NCBI GenBank assembly: GCA_964579725.1
Contig: CAZOHG010000030.1
Location: forward strand, 1-42,444
Source of the DNA: CAZOHG01 sp964579725
Lineage (GTDB): Bacteria > Zhuqueibacterota > JdFR-76 > BMS3Abin05
Reading direction: 5' to 3'
Length of the DNA stretch: 42,444 bases
Notes under the pieces: generated by a model
The model's database searches: none
Told to the model about the DNA's origin: nothing
The model's input: the letters and a program-made list of their open reading frames with translations, nothing else
Shown here: positions 17,276-25,985 of the stretch, one piece after another
Position numbering within the stretch: the stretch's first letter is position 1
Layout: each line of letters begins with the position of its first letter
Position numbers and translations under genes: made by a program

Positions 17276-18721
17276 ATGGCTCAACTAAGTCAGCGATTGT
17301 CTTTACAACAAAAACAGTCGCCGCAACAGGTGTTGCTGTCCACGTTGCTTCAGTTGCCTCTCCTGAGTCTGGAGCAGCGGATTAAAATGGAATTGGAAAC
17401 CAATCCTTTGCTGGAAGAGGCTCTGGAAGAAGAGTTGGAGGAGGACCTGGACGAAGAGGAAATCCCCGAATTGAAATTGGAACAGGAAAAAGACGACGGC
17501 AAAGAGGAGGAAAAATCCGACGAAGAAGAGGTAACCGTCGATGACGACGACGAAATCGACTGGGACCAGGTGTTAGGGGACGACGAGAAGGACGAATTTC
17601 GCATTCCCCGAGACAACAGCGCCGAAGAATACGAACGTCCGGAAGTGAGCCAGGTTTCACTCACCGACAAGTTGTTGGAACAGCTTCACATGGTGCCCGA
17701 TTTGACCGACGAGGAATTGGAAATCGGGGAATATCTCATCTGGAATCTGAACGACGATGGCTACTTGTGCTGTGACGTTTCCGAAATTGCTGAAAATTTA
17801 AGCGTGACGCCCGAAAAGGTTGAAAATGTCTTAAAAATTGTTCAAACCTTTGATCCTCCGGGCATTGCCGCTCGAAACTTGCGCGAATGTCTGCTCATTC
17901 AATTGCGCGAAGAAAACGGCAACCCGTTGGCCATTCGCATTTTGGAGGAGGATTACGAGGATTTTCGCAACAAGCGCTTTGAAAAAATCGCCAAAAAATT
18001 GGGTGTTTCACTGGAAGAGGTTCGGCAGGCGCTTGAAGATATTTCCAAATTAAATCCAAAGCCGGGAGAGGGATTTTTCTCGACCGAATTAAACTACGTT
18101 GTGCCCGACGTGATCGTAGAGCGCGTGGACGACGATTTTGTCATTACCCTGAACGATTCGTACGTGCCACGGCTGCGGATCAATCGAATGTACCGAAAAA
18201 TGCTCTCCAACCGAAAAGGGACGTCCAAGGAAGTCAAGGATTACATTCGAAAACGGTTGGAATCTGCGCGGTGGCTCATTAATTCCATTGAACAGCGGAG
18301 AGCCACCATTCTCAAAGTCATGCATGCCATTGTGGAGCGGCAGCGCGATTTTTTCGAAAAGGGACCCGGCAACCTGAAGCCCATGATTCTAAAAGACATT
18401 GCAGACGACGTGGGCATGGACATCTCCACAATAAGCCGTGTCACGAACGGCAAGTACGTGCAGACGGATTTTGGCGTGTTCGAGTTGAAGTCCTTTTTTA
18501 GTGAGAAGATGCGGAAGTCCTCGGGAGAAGAAATCTCCAACAAGGTCATTAAAGATCGCATCCGCGAGATTATTGAAAACGAGGATCGCAAAAAACCTCT
18601 GAAAGACGATCAGATTGTGGAGATTTTGGGGAAGGAAGGCATTCCTATTGCGCGCCGCACCGTCGCAAAATACCGGGAACAAATGGGGATTCCGGTCGCA
18701 CGGCTGCGCAGGGAGATTTAA
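17276..18721 (+). CDS. rpoN: RNA polymerase sigma-54 factor
   Basis: Sigma-54 directs RNA polymerase to -24/-12 promoters and needs AAA+ activators. The 481-residue protein has region I, rich in Gln and Leu (LSQRLSLQQKQSPQQVLLST...), then an exceptionally acidic region II (residues about 45-110, dominated by Glu and Asp). The core-binding and DNA-binding regions follow with a helix-turn-helix near DISTISRVTNGKYVQT, and the RpoN box ARRTVAKYRE lies at residues 459-468. Start ATG has GAAGGTG upstream. It lies after lptB and before hslV. No bacterial enhancer-binding protein is in view. Confidence 0.96.
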   Translation: MAQLSQRLSLQQKQSPQQVLLSTLLQLPLLSLEQRIKMELETNPLLEEALEEELEEDLDEEEIPELKLEQEKDDGKEEEKSDEEEVTVDDDDEIDWDQVLGDDEKDEFRIPRDNSAEEYERPEVSQVSLTDKLLEQLHMVPDLTDEELEIGEYLIWNLNDDGYLCCDVSEIAENLSVTPEKVENVLKIVQTFDPPGIAARNLRECLLIQLREENGNPLAIRILEEDYEDFRNKRFEKIAKKLGVSLEEVRQALEDISKLNPKPGEGFFSTELNYVVPDVIVERVDDDFVITLNDSYVPRLRINRMYRKMLSNRKGTSKEVKDYIRKRLESARWLINSIEQRRATILKVMHAIVERQRDFFEKGPGNLKPMILKDIADDVGMDISTISRVTNGKYVQTDFGVFELKSFFSEKMRKSSGEEISNKVIKDRIREIIENEDRKKPLKDDQIVEILGKEGIPIARRTVAKYREQMGIPVARLRREI

Positions 18722-18750
18722 AGCACCAATTTTTGGAAAGGACGATTTTT

Positions 18751-19284
18751 GTGGAAAAAATGTACGCAACAACGATTTTAGGTGTTCGCACCGAAAAAGG
18801 GGTGGCGATTGGCGGCGACGGGCAGGTGACGTTTGGCAACACGGTCATGAAAGCCACGGCGCGAAAGGTGCGTAAAATGTACAACGACACCATTTTGGCC
18901 GGATTTGCCGGCGCAGCCGCGGACGCCTTTACTCTGTTTGAGAAATTCGAGGCGCGTCTCTCCGAATACCGCGGCAATCTGTACCGTTCGGCGGTAGAAC
19001 TGGCAAAGGAATGGCGCACCGACAAATACCTCCGCCGCCTGGAAGCCATGCTGGCCGTCTTAGACAAAGAACACGCGCTCATTATTTCCGGTACCGGAGA
19101 CATTATTGAGCCGGATGACCAGATCATTGCCATCGGTTCGGGCGGCCCCTACGCCCTTGCAGCGGCGCGGGCACTGTTGAAACACACCGAACTGAATCCC
19201 CCTGATTTGGTTCGAGAAGCCCTGACTCTGGCGTCGGAAATTTGTATTTACACCAATTCCAACATTGTGGTTGAAACCCTGTAA
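18751..19284 (+). CDS. hslV: ATP-dependent protease peptidase subunit HslV
   Basis: HslV forms the dodecameric peptidase of the HslVU (ClpQY) complex. I chose GTG 18751 because GGAAAGGA (18735-18742) lies 8 nt before it; ATG 18760 is the alternative. The product (177 residues) begins V-E-K-M-Y-A-T-T-I-L: the first Thr of TTI is the expected N-terminal nucleophile, which would need removal of a short propeptide after Ala, as in Bacillus ClpQ-like proteins. GDGQVTFGNTVMK, AGFAGAAADAFTLFEKFE, ELAKEWRTDKYLRRLEA and IGSGGPYALAAARAL match the family closely. hslU follows at 15 bp. Confidence 0.96.
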   Translation: MEKMYATTILGVRTEKGVAIGGDGQVTFGNTVMKATARKVRKMYNDTILAGFAGAAADAFTLFEKFEARLSEYRGNLYRSAVELAKEWRTDKYLRRLEAMLAVLDKEHALIISGTGDIIEPDDQIIAIGSGGPYALAAARALLKHTELNPPDLVREALTLASEICIYTNSNIVVETL

Positions 19285-19299
19285 AGGACAGAACTTTTT

Positions 19300-20670
19300 A
19301 TGAAAAAAATGACAGAAGAATTAACGCCGAGACAAATTGTTTCCGAGTTGAACAAATACATTATCGGGCAGGACAAAGCGAAAAAGTCAGTTGCCATCGC
19401 TTTGCGCAACCGCTGGCGCCGACTTCAGGTTCCGTCGGATTTGCGCGAAGAAATCATGCCCAATAACATCATCATGATCGGGCCGACGGGTGTGGGGAAA
19501 ACGGAAATCGCCCGCCGTCTGGCAAAATTGGCGGGGGCTCCCTTTATTAAAGTGGAAGCGTCCAAATTTACTGAGGTGGGTTACGTGGGGCGCGACGTGG
19601 AATCCATGATTCGCGACCTTGTGGATTTTGCCGTCAATATGGTGAAATCGGAACGCACGGAAGAAGTGCAGCCCCGCGCCCGGCAAATGGCAGAGGAACG
19701 GCTGTTGGATTTACTTCTCCCACCCATTCGCCGCCGCAACAAGGAGGGGGAATACGAGGTAGGTGAAGAATTGGAAATAGAAGAAATGCGGGAGAAAAAT
19801 CGGGACAAGTTGCGGGAATTGCTGAAGAGCGGAAAGTTGGAAGATCGGGTAGTGGAGCTCGAGGTGCCGAAAGCTCAGAATCCCATGATGCAAATTATTT
19901 CCCCCGTGGGTGTGGAAGAAATGGGATTCAATTTTCAGGATTTGTTAGGCGGCATGATGCCCAAAAAGGTGAAAAAACGGAAAATGACTGTGGCCGAAGC
20001 GCGGGATTTTCTCACGCAGGAAGAAGCCCAGAAGCTCATTGACATGGACGACGTCATTAAACAGGCCATCATTCGGGTGGAAAATTCCGGCATTGTCTTT
20101 TTGGATGAAATTGACAAAGTGGCCGGCGGAAAAAGCGGAGCGGGACCCGACGTCTCTCGCGAGGGCGTGCAGCGCGACTTGCTGCCCGTTGTTGAGGGAA
20201 CCAACGTCATTACCAAATACGGCATGGTGAAAACTGACCACATTTTGTTCATTGCTTCCGGCGCTTTTCACGTCTCGAAACCGTCGGATTTAATCCCCGA
20301 ATTGCAGGGGCGTTTTCCCATTCGCGTGGAGTTAGACAGCCTTACTGAGGACGATTTTGTCCGCATTCTTACGGAGCCGAAAAACGCCCTGATTAAACAG
20401 TACCAGGCCTTGTTGTCCACGGAGGGCGTGGCCCTTCACTTCACGCAGGGGGCAATTCGTGAAATCGCCAAAATTGCGTTTGAAGTCAACGAACGGACGG
20501 AAAACATCGGGGCGCGCCGCCTTCACACCGTGCTTACTACCCTGTTGGAAGACATTTTGTTTGACGTACCCGACGTGAAAGAAGCGGAAATAACAATCGA
20601 CAAAAAACGGGTTCAGGAAACGCTGGACGCCATTGTGGCCAACGAAGATTTGAGCCGGTACATCTTGTAA
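19300..20670 (+). CDS. hslU: ATP-dependent protease ATPase subunit HslU
   Basis: HslU is the AAA+ unfoldase that feeds substrates to HslV. The 456-residue protein starts with LTPRQIVSELNKYIIGQDKA, has Walker A GPTGVGKT at residues 61-68, KVEASKFTEVGYVGRDVES, an inserted I-domain (about 110-240, charged and coiled-coil-like), Walker B GIVFLDEIDK, the FIASGAFHVSKPSDLIPELQ stretch, and sensor 2 GARRLHTVL. It ends in a short Leu-terminated tail (SRYIL) that docks into HslV. AAAGGA precedes the ATG. Confidence 0.97.
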   Translation: MKKMTEELTPRQIVSELNKYIIGQDKAKKSVAIALRNRWRRLQVPSDLREEIMPNNIIMIGPTGVGKTEIARRLAKLAGAPFIKVEASKFTEVGYVGRDVESMIRDLVDFAVNMVKSERTEEVQPRARQMAEERLLDLLLPPIRRRNKEGEYEVGEELEIEEMREKNRDKLRELLKSGKLEDRVVELEVPKAQNPMMQIISPVGVEEMGFNFQDLLGGMMPKKVKKRKMTVAEARDFLTQEEAQKLIDMDDVIKQAIIRVENSGIVFLDEIDKVAGGKSGAGPDVSREGVQRDLLPVVEGTNVITKYGMVKTDHILFIASGAFHVSKPSDLIPELQGRFPIRVELDSLTEDDFVRILTEPKNALIKQYQALLSTEGVALHFTQGAIREIAKIAFEVNERTENIGARRLHTVLTTLLEDILFDVPDVKEAEITIDKKRVQETLDAIVANEDLSRYIL

Positions 20671-20878
20671 CAAATCAACCAAAGGGTGTCTCAGGTAACG
20701 CCTTGACGTCCCACGGGTTGACCGGGACATTTTGCTTTTTGCGAAACAGATTTGACCGGTTTTGGCAAAAATGAAATCAGAAGTTTGATGAGATCGCTTA
20801 GCCGGCATGGAACGACAGGTACTCAGGGGAATGGTAACTTGTGAAACAAACACGTAGGCTAACTCGAAGGAGGAAGTT

Positions 20879-21796
20879 GTGAAACGAGATTTTTTGGCCG
20901 TTACGGATTTCACAAAAGATGAAATCCTTGAAATAATGGAATTGGCGAAAGAATTGAAAAAGGTCCAGAAAAACGGCAAAGAGTACAAACCGCTCCGCGG
21001 AAAATCCATGGCCATGATTTTTCAAAAGCCTTCGGCGCGCACACGCGTGTCGTTTGAAACAGGCCTGTACCAATTGGGCGGACACGCCATTTACCTTTCG
21101 CCTAACGACATTCAAGTAGGAAAACGTGAGGCGGTGGCGGACATTGCGCGCGTTTTGTCCCGCTACAACGACCTCATTATGGCTCGACTTTTTGGCCACG
21201 AAGACATTTTGGAATTGGCGGAATACGCCACCGTGCCGGTCATTAACGGTCTGACCGATTTGCTGCACCCTTGTCAAGTTATGAGCGATGTTTTTACAAT
21301 TACAGAAAAAAAGGGCAGCCTGGAAAACCTGCGGATTGCGTACATTGGGGACGGCAATAATGTGGCCAATTCCTGGCTGAATATGGCCTCCCGCCTTCCG
21401 ATGAATCTGGTGCTGGGAACTCCCGAAGGTTTTGAGCCCGACAAAGAGATTCTTTCCATGGCCAAAAAAAGCGGTGTGAGCCAAATCGAATTTTACCACA
21501 ATCCCAAAATGGCCGCAAAAGGTGCCGACGTCATTTACACGGACGTTTGGACCAGCATGGGACAGGAGAAGGAGCGGGAAATCCGGCGGGAGGTTTTTAA
21601 GGAATACCAGATCGACGACGACCTGCTGAAGTTGGCCGAAGACGAGGCAATCGTCATGCACTGCCTGCCTGCCCACCGTGGGGAGGAAATTACGGACAGC
21701 GTCATTGACGGACCCCACTCGGTTGTGTTCGAGCAGGCGGAAAATCGCTTGCATGTGCAAAAAGCCATCATGGTCAAACTGTGTAGCGGGGAGTAA
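20879..21796 (+). CDS. argF: Ornithine carbamoyltransferase
   Basis: It makes citrulline from ornithine and carbamoyl phosphate in arginine synthesis. The 305 residues contain the carbamoyl-phosphate motif S52-A-R-T-R56, LLHPCQVMSD, the IGDGNNVANSWL loop that contacts the amino acid, and HCLPAHRGEEI at 261-271, all characteristic of OTC rather than aspartate carbamoyltransferase. The GTG start has an excellent AAGGAGG 5 nt upstream. A 208-bp gap after hslU without a gene probably holds its own promoter, though no clear -35/-10 pair is visible. No other arg gene is nearby. The FemAB-like gene follows at 2 bp. Confidence 0.95.
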   Translation: MKRDFLAVTDFTKDEILEIMELAKELKKVQKNGKEYKPLRGKSMAMIFQKPSARTRVSFETGLYQLGGHAIYLSPNDIQVGKREAVADIARVLSRYNDLIMARLFGHEDILELAEYATVPVINGLTDLLHPCQVMSDVFTITEKKGSLENLRIAYIGDGNNVANSWLNMASRLPMNLVLGTPEGFEPDKEILSMAKKSGVSQIEFYHNPKMAAKGADVIYTDVWTSMGQEKEREIRREVFKEYQIDDDLLKLAEDEAIVMHCLPAHRGEEITDSVIDGPHSVVFEQAENRLHVQKAIMVKLCSGE

Positions 21797-21798
21797 CC

Positions 21799-22767
21799 GT
21801 GAGTTTGGACGTTGTTCGATTTTCGGAAGCCGACACCGAAAAGTGGGAAAATTTCGTGGTCGCAGCCAATAACGGGACCCTTTTTCACACCAGACGGTTT
21901 TTAGAGTACCATCCAAAAGAGCGTTTTCAGGATCATTCGCTTTTGTTTTTCAAGGGAAATAAATTGGTGGCGGTTTTTCCTGCGGCTGAACGGGTAGAGA
22001 AAACAGGGCGCGTGCTGCATTCGCACCCGGGCGCTTCCTACGGGGGCTGGGTGGTTCCGCGGGACATCCACCTGAAACGCTCTTTTGACCTGGTGCAGGC
22101 GCTGGTGGACTATGCCCGAAATGAAAATTTCCGAAAATTGGACATTACGTTTGCACCGATTTTTTATTCTCACGAAATTAACAATTACCTTGATTTTTCC
22201 CTTTTTATGAACGGCTTTACGTACCGCAAACGGGAAGTGTCCAGTTTCGTGACCCTCAATTTCGAGGCGGATTCCGTGCTGGAAAAATTTAAACCGGAAG
22301 CCCGAACGGCGGTTCGCCGGGCCCGAAAATTGGGCGTTGAAGTTCGGGAAAGCGACGATTTCCCCCAATTCTACGCAATTCTCAAAAAAAATCTCAAAAT
22401 GCGCCACAATGTCCAGCCCACGCACACGCTGGAGGAATTGCAAAAGCTCAAGGCTCTTTTCCCTGAAAAAATCCGGCTCTACGGCGCCTACCTCGGTGAC
22501 AAAATGATCGCCGGAGTGGTCATGTTCACGTGCAACACACTGGTGAATCTGGCGTTTTACATTAGCCACGACGAATCCTTTCAAAAATACCGACCCGTTA
22601 ATTTGCTTTTTTACGAGGTTTTTCGCAGGTCCATTCAAATGGGCTTTCGGTACTTTGATTTCGGGATTTTTACAGTCAATATGGTGCCCAATTGGGGACT
22701 GGCGCGGTTTAAGGAAAATTTTGGCTCCAAGGGGATTTTTCGGGACACATTTGTTAAGGTGCTTTAA
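21799..22767 (+). CDS. GNAT-fold acyltransferase, FemAB/BioF2-like
   Basis: The 322-residue protein resembles the tandem-GNAT FemAB-like family. Shared features are FHTRRFLEYHP near residue 35, GASYGGWVVP near 75, the LEKFKPEARTAVRRARKLGV segment that matches the R-x-x-(I/V)-R-x-A region, and a C-terminal DFGIFTVNMVPNWGLARFKE-like block. Family members transfer amino acids from tRNA to peptidoglycan, or acyl groups to sugars of capsules and LPS. Here it stands between argF and glycosyltransferases, so a surface-polysaccharide substrate is the better inference. GTG start, with GCGGGGAG inside the end of argF. Confidence 0.75.
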   Translation: MSLDVVRFSEADTEKWENFVVAANNGTLFHTRRFLEYHPKERFQDHSLLFFKGNKLVAVFPAAERVEKTGRVLHSHPGASYGGWVVPRDIHLKRSFDLVQALVDYARNENFRKLDITFAPIFYSHEINNYLDFSLFMNGFTYRKREVSSFVTLNFEADSVLEKFKPEARTAVRRARKLGVEVRESDDFPQFYAILKKNLKMRHNVQPTHTLEELQKLKALFPEKIRLYGAYLGDKMIAGVVMFTCNTLVNLAFYISHDESFQKYRPVNLLFYEVFRRSIQMGFRYFDFGIFTVNMVPNWGLARFKENFGSKGIFRDTFVKVL

Positions 22768-22788
22768 CACGCGCCGGGGAGAGCCGTT

Positions 22789-23862
22789 GTGAGAATCCTA
22801 CACATTGCTCCTTTCAATGTGGCCGGTGTGCCCATTTCGCTGGTGCAGGCCGAGCGGGAATTGGGGCACGAAAGTCGTCTCATTACGCTGGCTCCTCACC
22901 CCTACGGCTACGAGGAGGATATTTGTCTGCGGTTGCCCTTTGCGGATCTGTCCTCTTTGCATTTTGTGAAAAAGCTGTTTTCCGCTCCCGCAAGGCTTCA
23001 GGTGACCAACGTCCACAAAATTCCGGAGAAAATCCCCGTTGAGTGGCGTCCCCGGGGCCCAGGAGAAAAATGGCTGATTCGTTTTCGGGAACTTTTGTGG
23101 GGGCCCGCCGTTCGCCGCATTCAAAAGAAAATCGATTTCTGGCACTTCGATTTGTACCAATTGGACGGCGGCCTCGAATTTTTCAGAGACGGGCGAACGG
23201 TACGGGCGCTAAAGCAGCAGGGGAAAAAAGTGGTAGCCTGCTACACGGGAAGCGACCTCCGTGTGCGCGGCGTGATTCCCGAAATTGACCGAGCAGTGGA
23301 TCTAACGGTTACGGTGGAATTCGACCACATTTATTTTCATCCCAGGATTCACCCGGTTTTTTTCCCTTTTTTCCCTGAGCGGTTCGAACCCATTCGGGCG
23401 CACAATCGGCGCCCGGTTCGTATCGGTCACGCGCCCTCTCACCGGGCAGCGAAAGGCACCGATGAAATTTTGAAGGAATTGGAGCGGCTTCGTAAAAGGG
23501 CACCGGTGGAAATTGTGTTAATTGAGGGACTGCCGTACCGCGAGGCGTTGCGGTTAAAAAGCACCTGCGATTTATTTGTGGATCAAATTGGCGATTTGGG
23601 GTACGGAATAAACGCCTTGGAGGCGCTGGCGCTGGGAATTCCTGTGGCCACTTCCCTGGTTCGGGGATTTTCGGAGAGATTTCCGGATCACCCGTTTATT
23701 GACGTTACGGACGGCCGGATTGCCGAAAGATTGTTTCCTTTTGTGGAAGATTTTCGTTTGCGGGCGGAAACAGGACGCCGGGGACGTGCCTGGTTGGAGC
23801 AAGTGCACGATGCGCGCCAGGTGGTCAGACGCATTCACCGTTTAGCGGGAATTGAAGAGTAA
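22789..23862 (+). CDS. GT-B fold glycosyltransferase (GT4-like)
   Basis: The 357-residue protein looks like a two-Rossmann-domain glycosyltransferase. The N-terminal half begins MRILHIAPFNVAGVP; the C-terminal half has RIGHAPSHRAAKGTDEILK and VDQIGDLGYGINALEALALG, which resembles the donor-binding region of GT4 enzymes (Gly-rich loop followed by a Glu). The exact EX7E motif is not intact in the usual form, so the subfamily is uncertain. GTG start with GGGGAGAG 7 nt upstream. It lies between a FemAB-like gene and DUF72, in a presumptive LPS or capsule assembly cluster. The sugar donor is unknown. Confidence 0.75.
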   Translation: MRILHIAPFNVAGVPISLVQAERELGHESRLITLAPHPYGYEEDICLRLPFADLSSLHFVKKLFSAPARLQVTNVHKIPEKIPVEWRPRGPGEKWLIRFRELLWGPAVRRIQKKIDFWHFDLYQLDGGLEFFRDGRTVRALKQQGKKVVACYTGSDLRVRGVIPEIDRAVDLTVTVEFDHIYFHPRIHPVFFPFFPERFEPIRAHNRRPVRIGHAPSHRAAKGTDEILKELERLRKRAPVEIVLIEGLPYREALRLKSTCDLFVDQIGDLGYGINALEALALGIPVATSLVRGFSERFPDHPFIDVTDGRIAERLFPFVEDFRLRAETGRRGRAWLEQVHDARQVVRRIHRLAGIEE

Positions 23863-23947
23863 AAAAGAAGGCGCAAGTTAGCAGAATTTGATGAAGAGGA
23901 TTGTAAGAAAGGCGCTCTGTTCGCTATTCATTTGACAATTGAAAAAA

Positions 23948-24757
23948 ATGGCTGCGAAAATTTTGATTGGGACCTCCGGGTACAGCTTTGAGGACTGGCG
24001 GGGCGTGTACTACCCGGAAGACATTGACAGGGGGAAAATGTTGGATTACTACGCCCGGGATTTTAAAACGGTCGAAATTAATTCCACGTACTACCGCATT
24101 CCCAACGGGGCGGTTTTTTACCATCTCAATCGAAAAACGCCCTCGGATTTTGAATTTATTTCCAAAGTGCACGCCGACGTTACGCACAAACGGAAAAATG
24201 TGGCCGATTCCATGGCGGCGCTTCACGAGGTTCTTCAACCGCTGAAAAAAGCGGGCAAACTCCACGGGTTGCTGGCGCAATTTCCGTGGGGATTTAAATT
24301 TTCACCGGCCAATTTGGCTTATTTGGCAGATGTCAAAGAGCTTGCTCGAGAAGTTCCCCTCTTTGTCGAGTTTCGGAACCGGAGCTGGGTTCGCGACGAC
24401 GTCTACCGATTTTTGGCAGAGAGGCAAATCGGCTACTGCAATGTGGACGAGCCCCGCTTTTCGTCTCTGGTTCCTCCGCAGGACATTGCCACTACTCCCT
24501 TAGGTTACGTGCGTTTCCACGGACGAAATGCCAAAAATTGGTGGGGGAAGTCCGGCGGCGATCGGTACGACTACGATTACTCCCCGGACGAATTAAAGGA
24601 ATGGCTGGGGCGAATTCGGTCGTTGCAGCAAAAAACCCGGAAAACCTACCTGTTTTTTAACAACTGCCACATGGGGCACGCCGTCCTAAACGCCAAACAA
24701 ATGGAAGAATTGTTGCGGCAGCAGGGAATGCTGGAATTGGGAACGCCAACAACATGA
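23948..24757 (+). CDS. DUF72 (YecE-like) family protein
   Basis: The 269-residue protein is a clear DUF72 member: ILIGTSGYSFEDWRGVYYPE at the start, then FKTVEINSTYYRIPN, FEFISKVHADVTHKRK, LHGLLAQFPWGFKFS, FVEFRNRSWVRDD, and YVRFHGRNAKNWW, with a C-terminal YLFFNNCHMGHAVLNAKQM block. The family adopts a TIM-barrel and its conserved acidic/His residues suggest a hydrolytic or lyase role, but no reaction is established. I chose the ATG at 23948; a TTG three codons earlier is possible and neither has a strong ribosome site. Its stop overlaps the next gene's ATG (ATGA), coupling it to a glycosyltransferase. Confidence 0.88.
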   Translation: MAAKILIGTSGYSFEDWRGVYYPEDIDRGKMLDYYARDFKTVEINSTYYRIPNGAVFYHLNRKTPSDFEFISKVHADVTHKRKNVADSMAALHEVLQPLKKAGKLHGLLAQFPWGFKFSPANLAYLADVKELAREVPLFVEFRNRSWVRDDVYRFLAERQIGYCNVDEPRFSSLVPPQDIATTPLGYVRFHGRNAKNWWGKSGGDRYDYDYSPDELKEWLGRIRSLQQKTRKTYLFFNNCHMGHAVLNAKQMEELLRQQGMLELGTPTT

Positions 24758-25860
24758 AGCGACGGTTCCATTGGGTTTTTGCCAATTCCATTCAAATGTT
24801 TGCAGGCGGCGAAATCTGGATGTTGACCGCCATGCGGGGTCTTCGCCAACGGGGGCACACTGTTAGCCTTATTTGTCGCCCAGGAACGGAGCTTGCCAGG
24901 CGGGCCCGTGCGGAGGGGTTTCCGGTTTTCAATCTCCAATTTCGGGGCGATTTTGACCCCATTTCTATTTTTCGGGCGGCGGCTATTCTTAAAAAAATCC
25001 GGCCGGACGGTCTTTTGACCAACATGGACAAAGAGCTGCGAGTGGTGGGAACCGCCGCGCGATTGGTTGGCGTTCGGGTCATTCTTCCGCGACGGGGGAG
25101 CGATTTCCCCCTCAAAAATCACACCGTTTACCGATGGAGTTACACGAAATTGGCTTCTGGGGTGTTGGCAAATTCCGAGGCAACCAAGCGAACGCTTCTT
25201 AAAAATGCCCCTTGGCTTTCCCCCAATTCGGTGAAGGTAATCTACAATGGAATCGATCCTGCGCCGTACGTGAGACCGCCGCAGAGAAATTTGCGGCAGG
25301 AATTCGGTTTTGCCCCCGAGGATTTTGTGGTGGGTTTTGTGGGTCAGCTCGACGAGCGCAAAGGGGTTTTCGATCTGCTAAAAGCCTTTCGCCAATTGAG
25401 TGCGAAAATTCCGCACCTGCGCCTGCTGCTCTGCGGATCGGGTAATTTGCGGGAAAAAATCGTGAGATTTCTAAGGGAAAATCACCTCCTGAAAAAGGGA
25501 GTGCTAACGGGATTTCGAGACGACATTCCCGAAATCATGAAAATGATTGACGTACTGGTTTTGCCGTCTCTTTGGGAGGGGTTCGGCATTGTGGTCATCG
25601 AGGCCATGGCGGCTGCAAAGCCGGTTGTGGTGACGCGGGCGAGCAATTTGCCCGAAATTGTAATGGACGGCGTGGAAGGGTTTTGGGTGGAACCCCGCTC
25701 GCCCCGGCAAATTGCCGAAGCACTGGCTCGTTTGGCTCGAGAGCCGGCCCTTGGGAAAAAAATGGGAGAGGCCGGACGGCGACGGGTTTTTCGGCAATTT
25801 ACCCTCCAACACATGGTGAGCGCTCTGGAGGCCTATTTTTGGGAACTTTTGGCAAAATGA
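24754..25860 (+). CDS. Glycosyltransferase family 4
   Basis: The 368-residue GT-B enzyme has a typical GT4 layout: an N-terminal acceptor domain with the GGEIWMLTAMRGLRQRGH loop, SEATKRTLL and VIYNGIDPAPY at the linker, GFVGQLDERKGVFDLLKAF at the start of the donor domain, and the EX7E motif E275/E283 in WEGFGIVVIEAMA. Family members transfer sugars from NDP-sugars to LPS core, O-antigen or other acceptors. ATGA overlap with the DUF72 gene. A GT9 gene follows after 125 bp. Confidence 0.9.
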   Translation: MKRRFHWVFANSIQMFAGGEIWMLTAMRGLRQRGHTVSLICRPGTELARRARAEGFPVFNLQFRGDFDPISIFRAAAILKKIRPDGLLTNMDKELRVVGTAARLVGVRVILPRRGSDFPLKNHTVYRWSYTKLASGVLANSEATKRTLLKNAPWLSPNSVKVIYNGIDPAPYVRPPQRNLRQEFGFAPEDFVVGFVGQLDERKGVFDLLKAFRQLSAKIPHLRLLLCGSGNLREKIVRFLRENHLLKKGVLTGFRDDIPEIMKMIDVLVLPSLWEGFGIVVIEAMAAAKPVVVTRASNLPEIVMDGVEGFWVEPRSPRQIAEALARLAREPALGKKMGEAGRRRVFRQFTLQHMVSALEAYFWELLAK

Positions 25861-25985
25861 GGCTGTTTTTTTTTATCGTTTCCCAAACGAATCGGCAAAA
25901 ACCCTACAAAAGCCTGTTTGAAGGAAAAATTTGGCTTTAGCGGAGGGGGTAAAAAATCAAAAAAGGACCAGTGAATCGGTAGCGC

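Noticed and set aside
20671..20878. TTGACC motifs before argF, considered as promoters
   Set aside because: No acceptable -10 element at 16-18 bp from either TTGACC.
20798..21916. 372-residue minus-strand open frame opposite argF
   Set aside because: It mirrors the argF coding frame, has no recognisable domain or ribosome site, and is low-complexity in His/Asn/Phe as expected of an antisense shadow.
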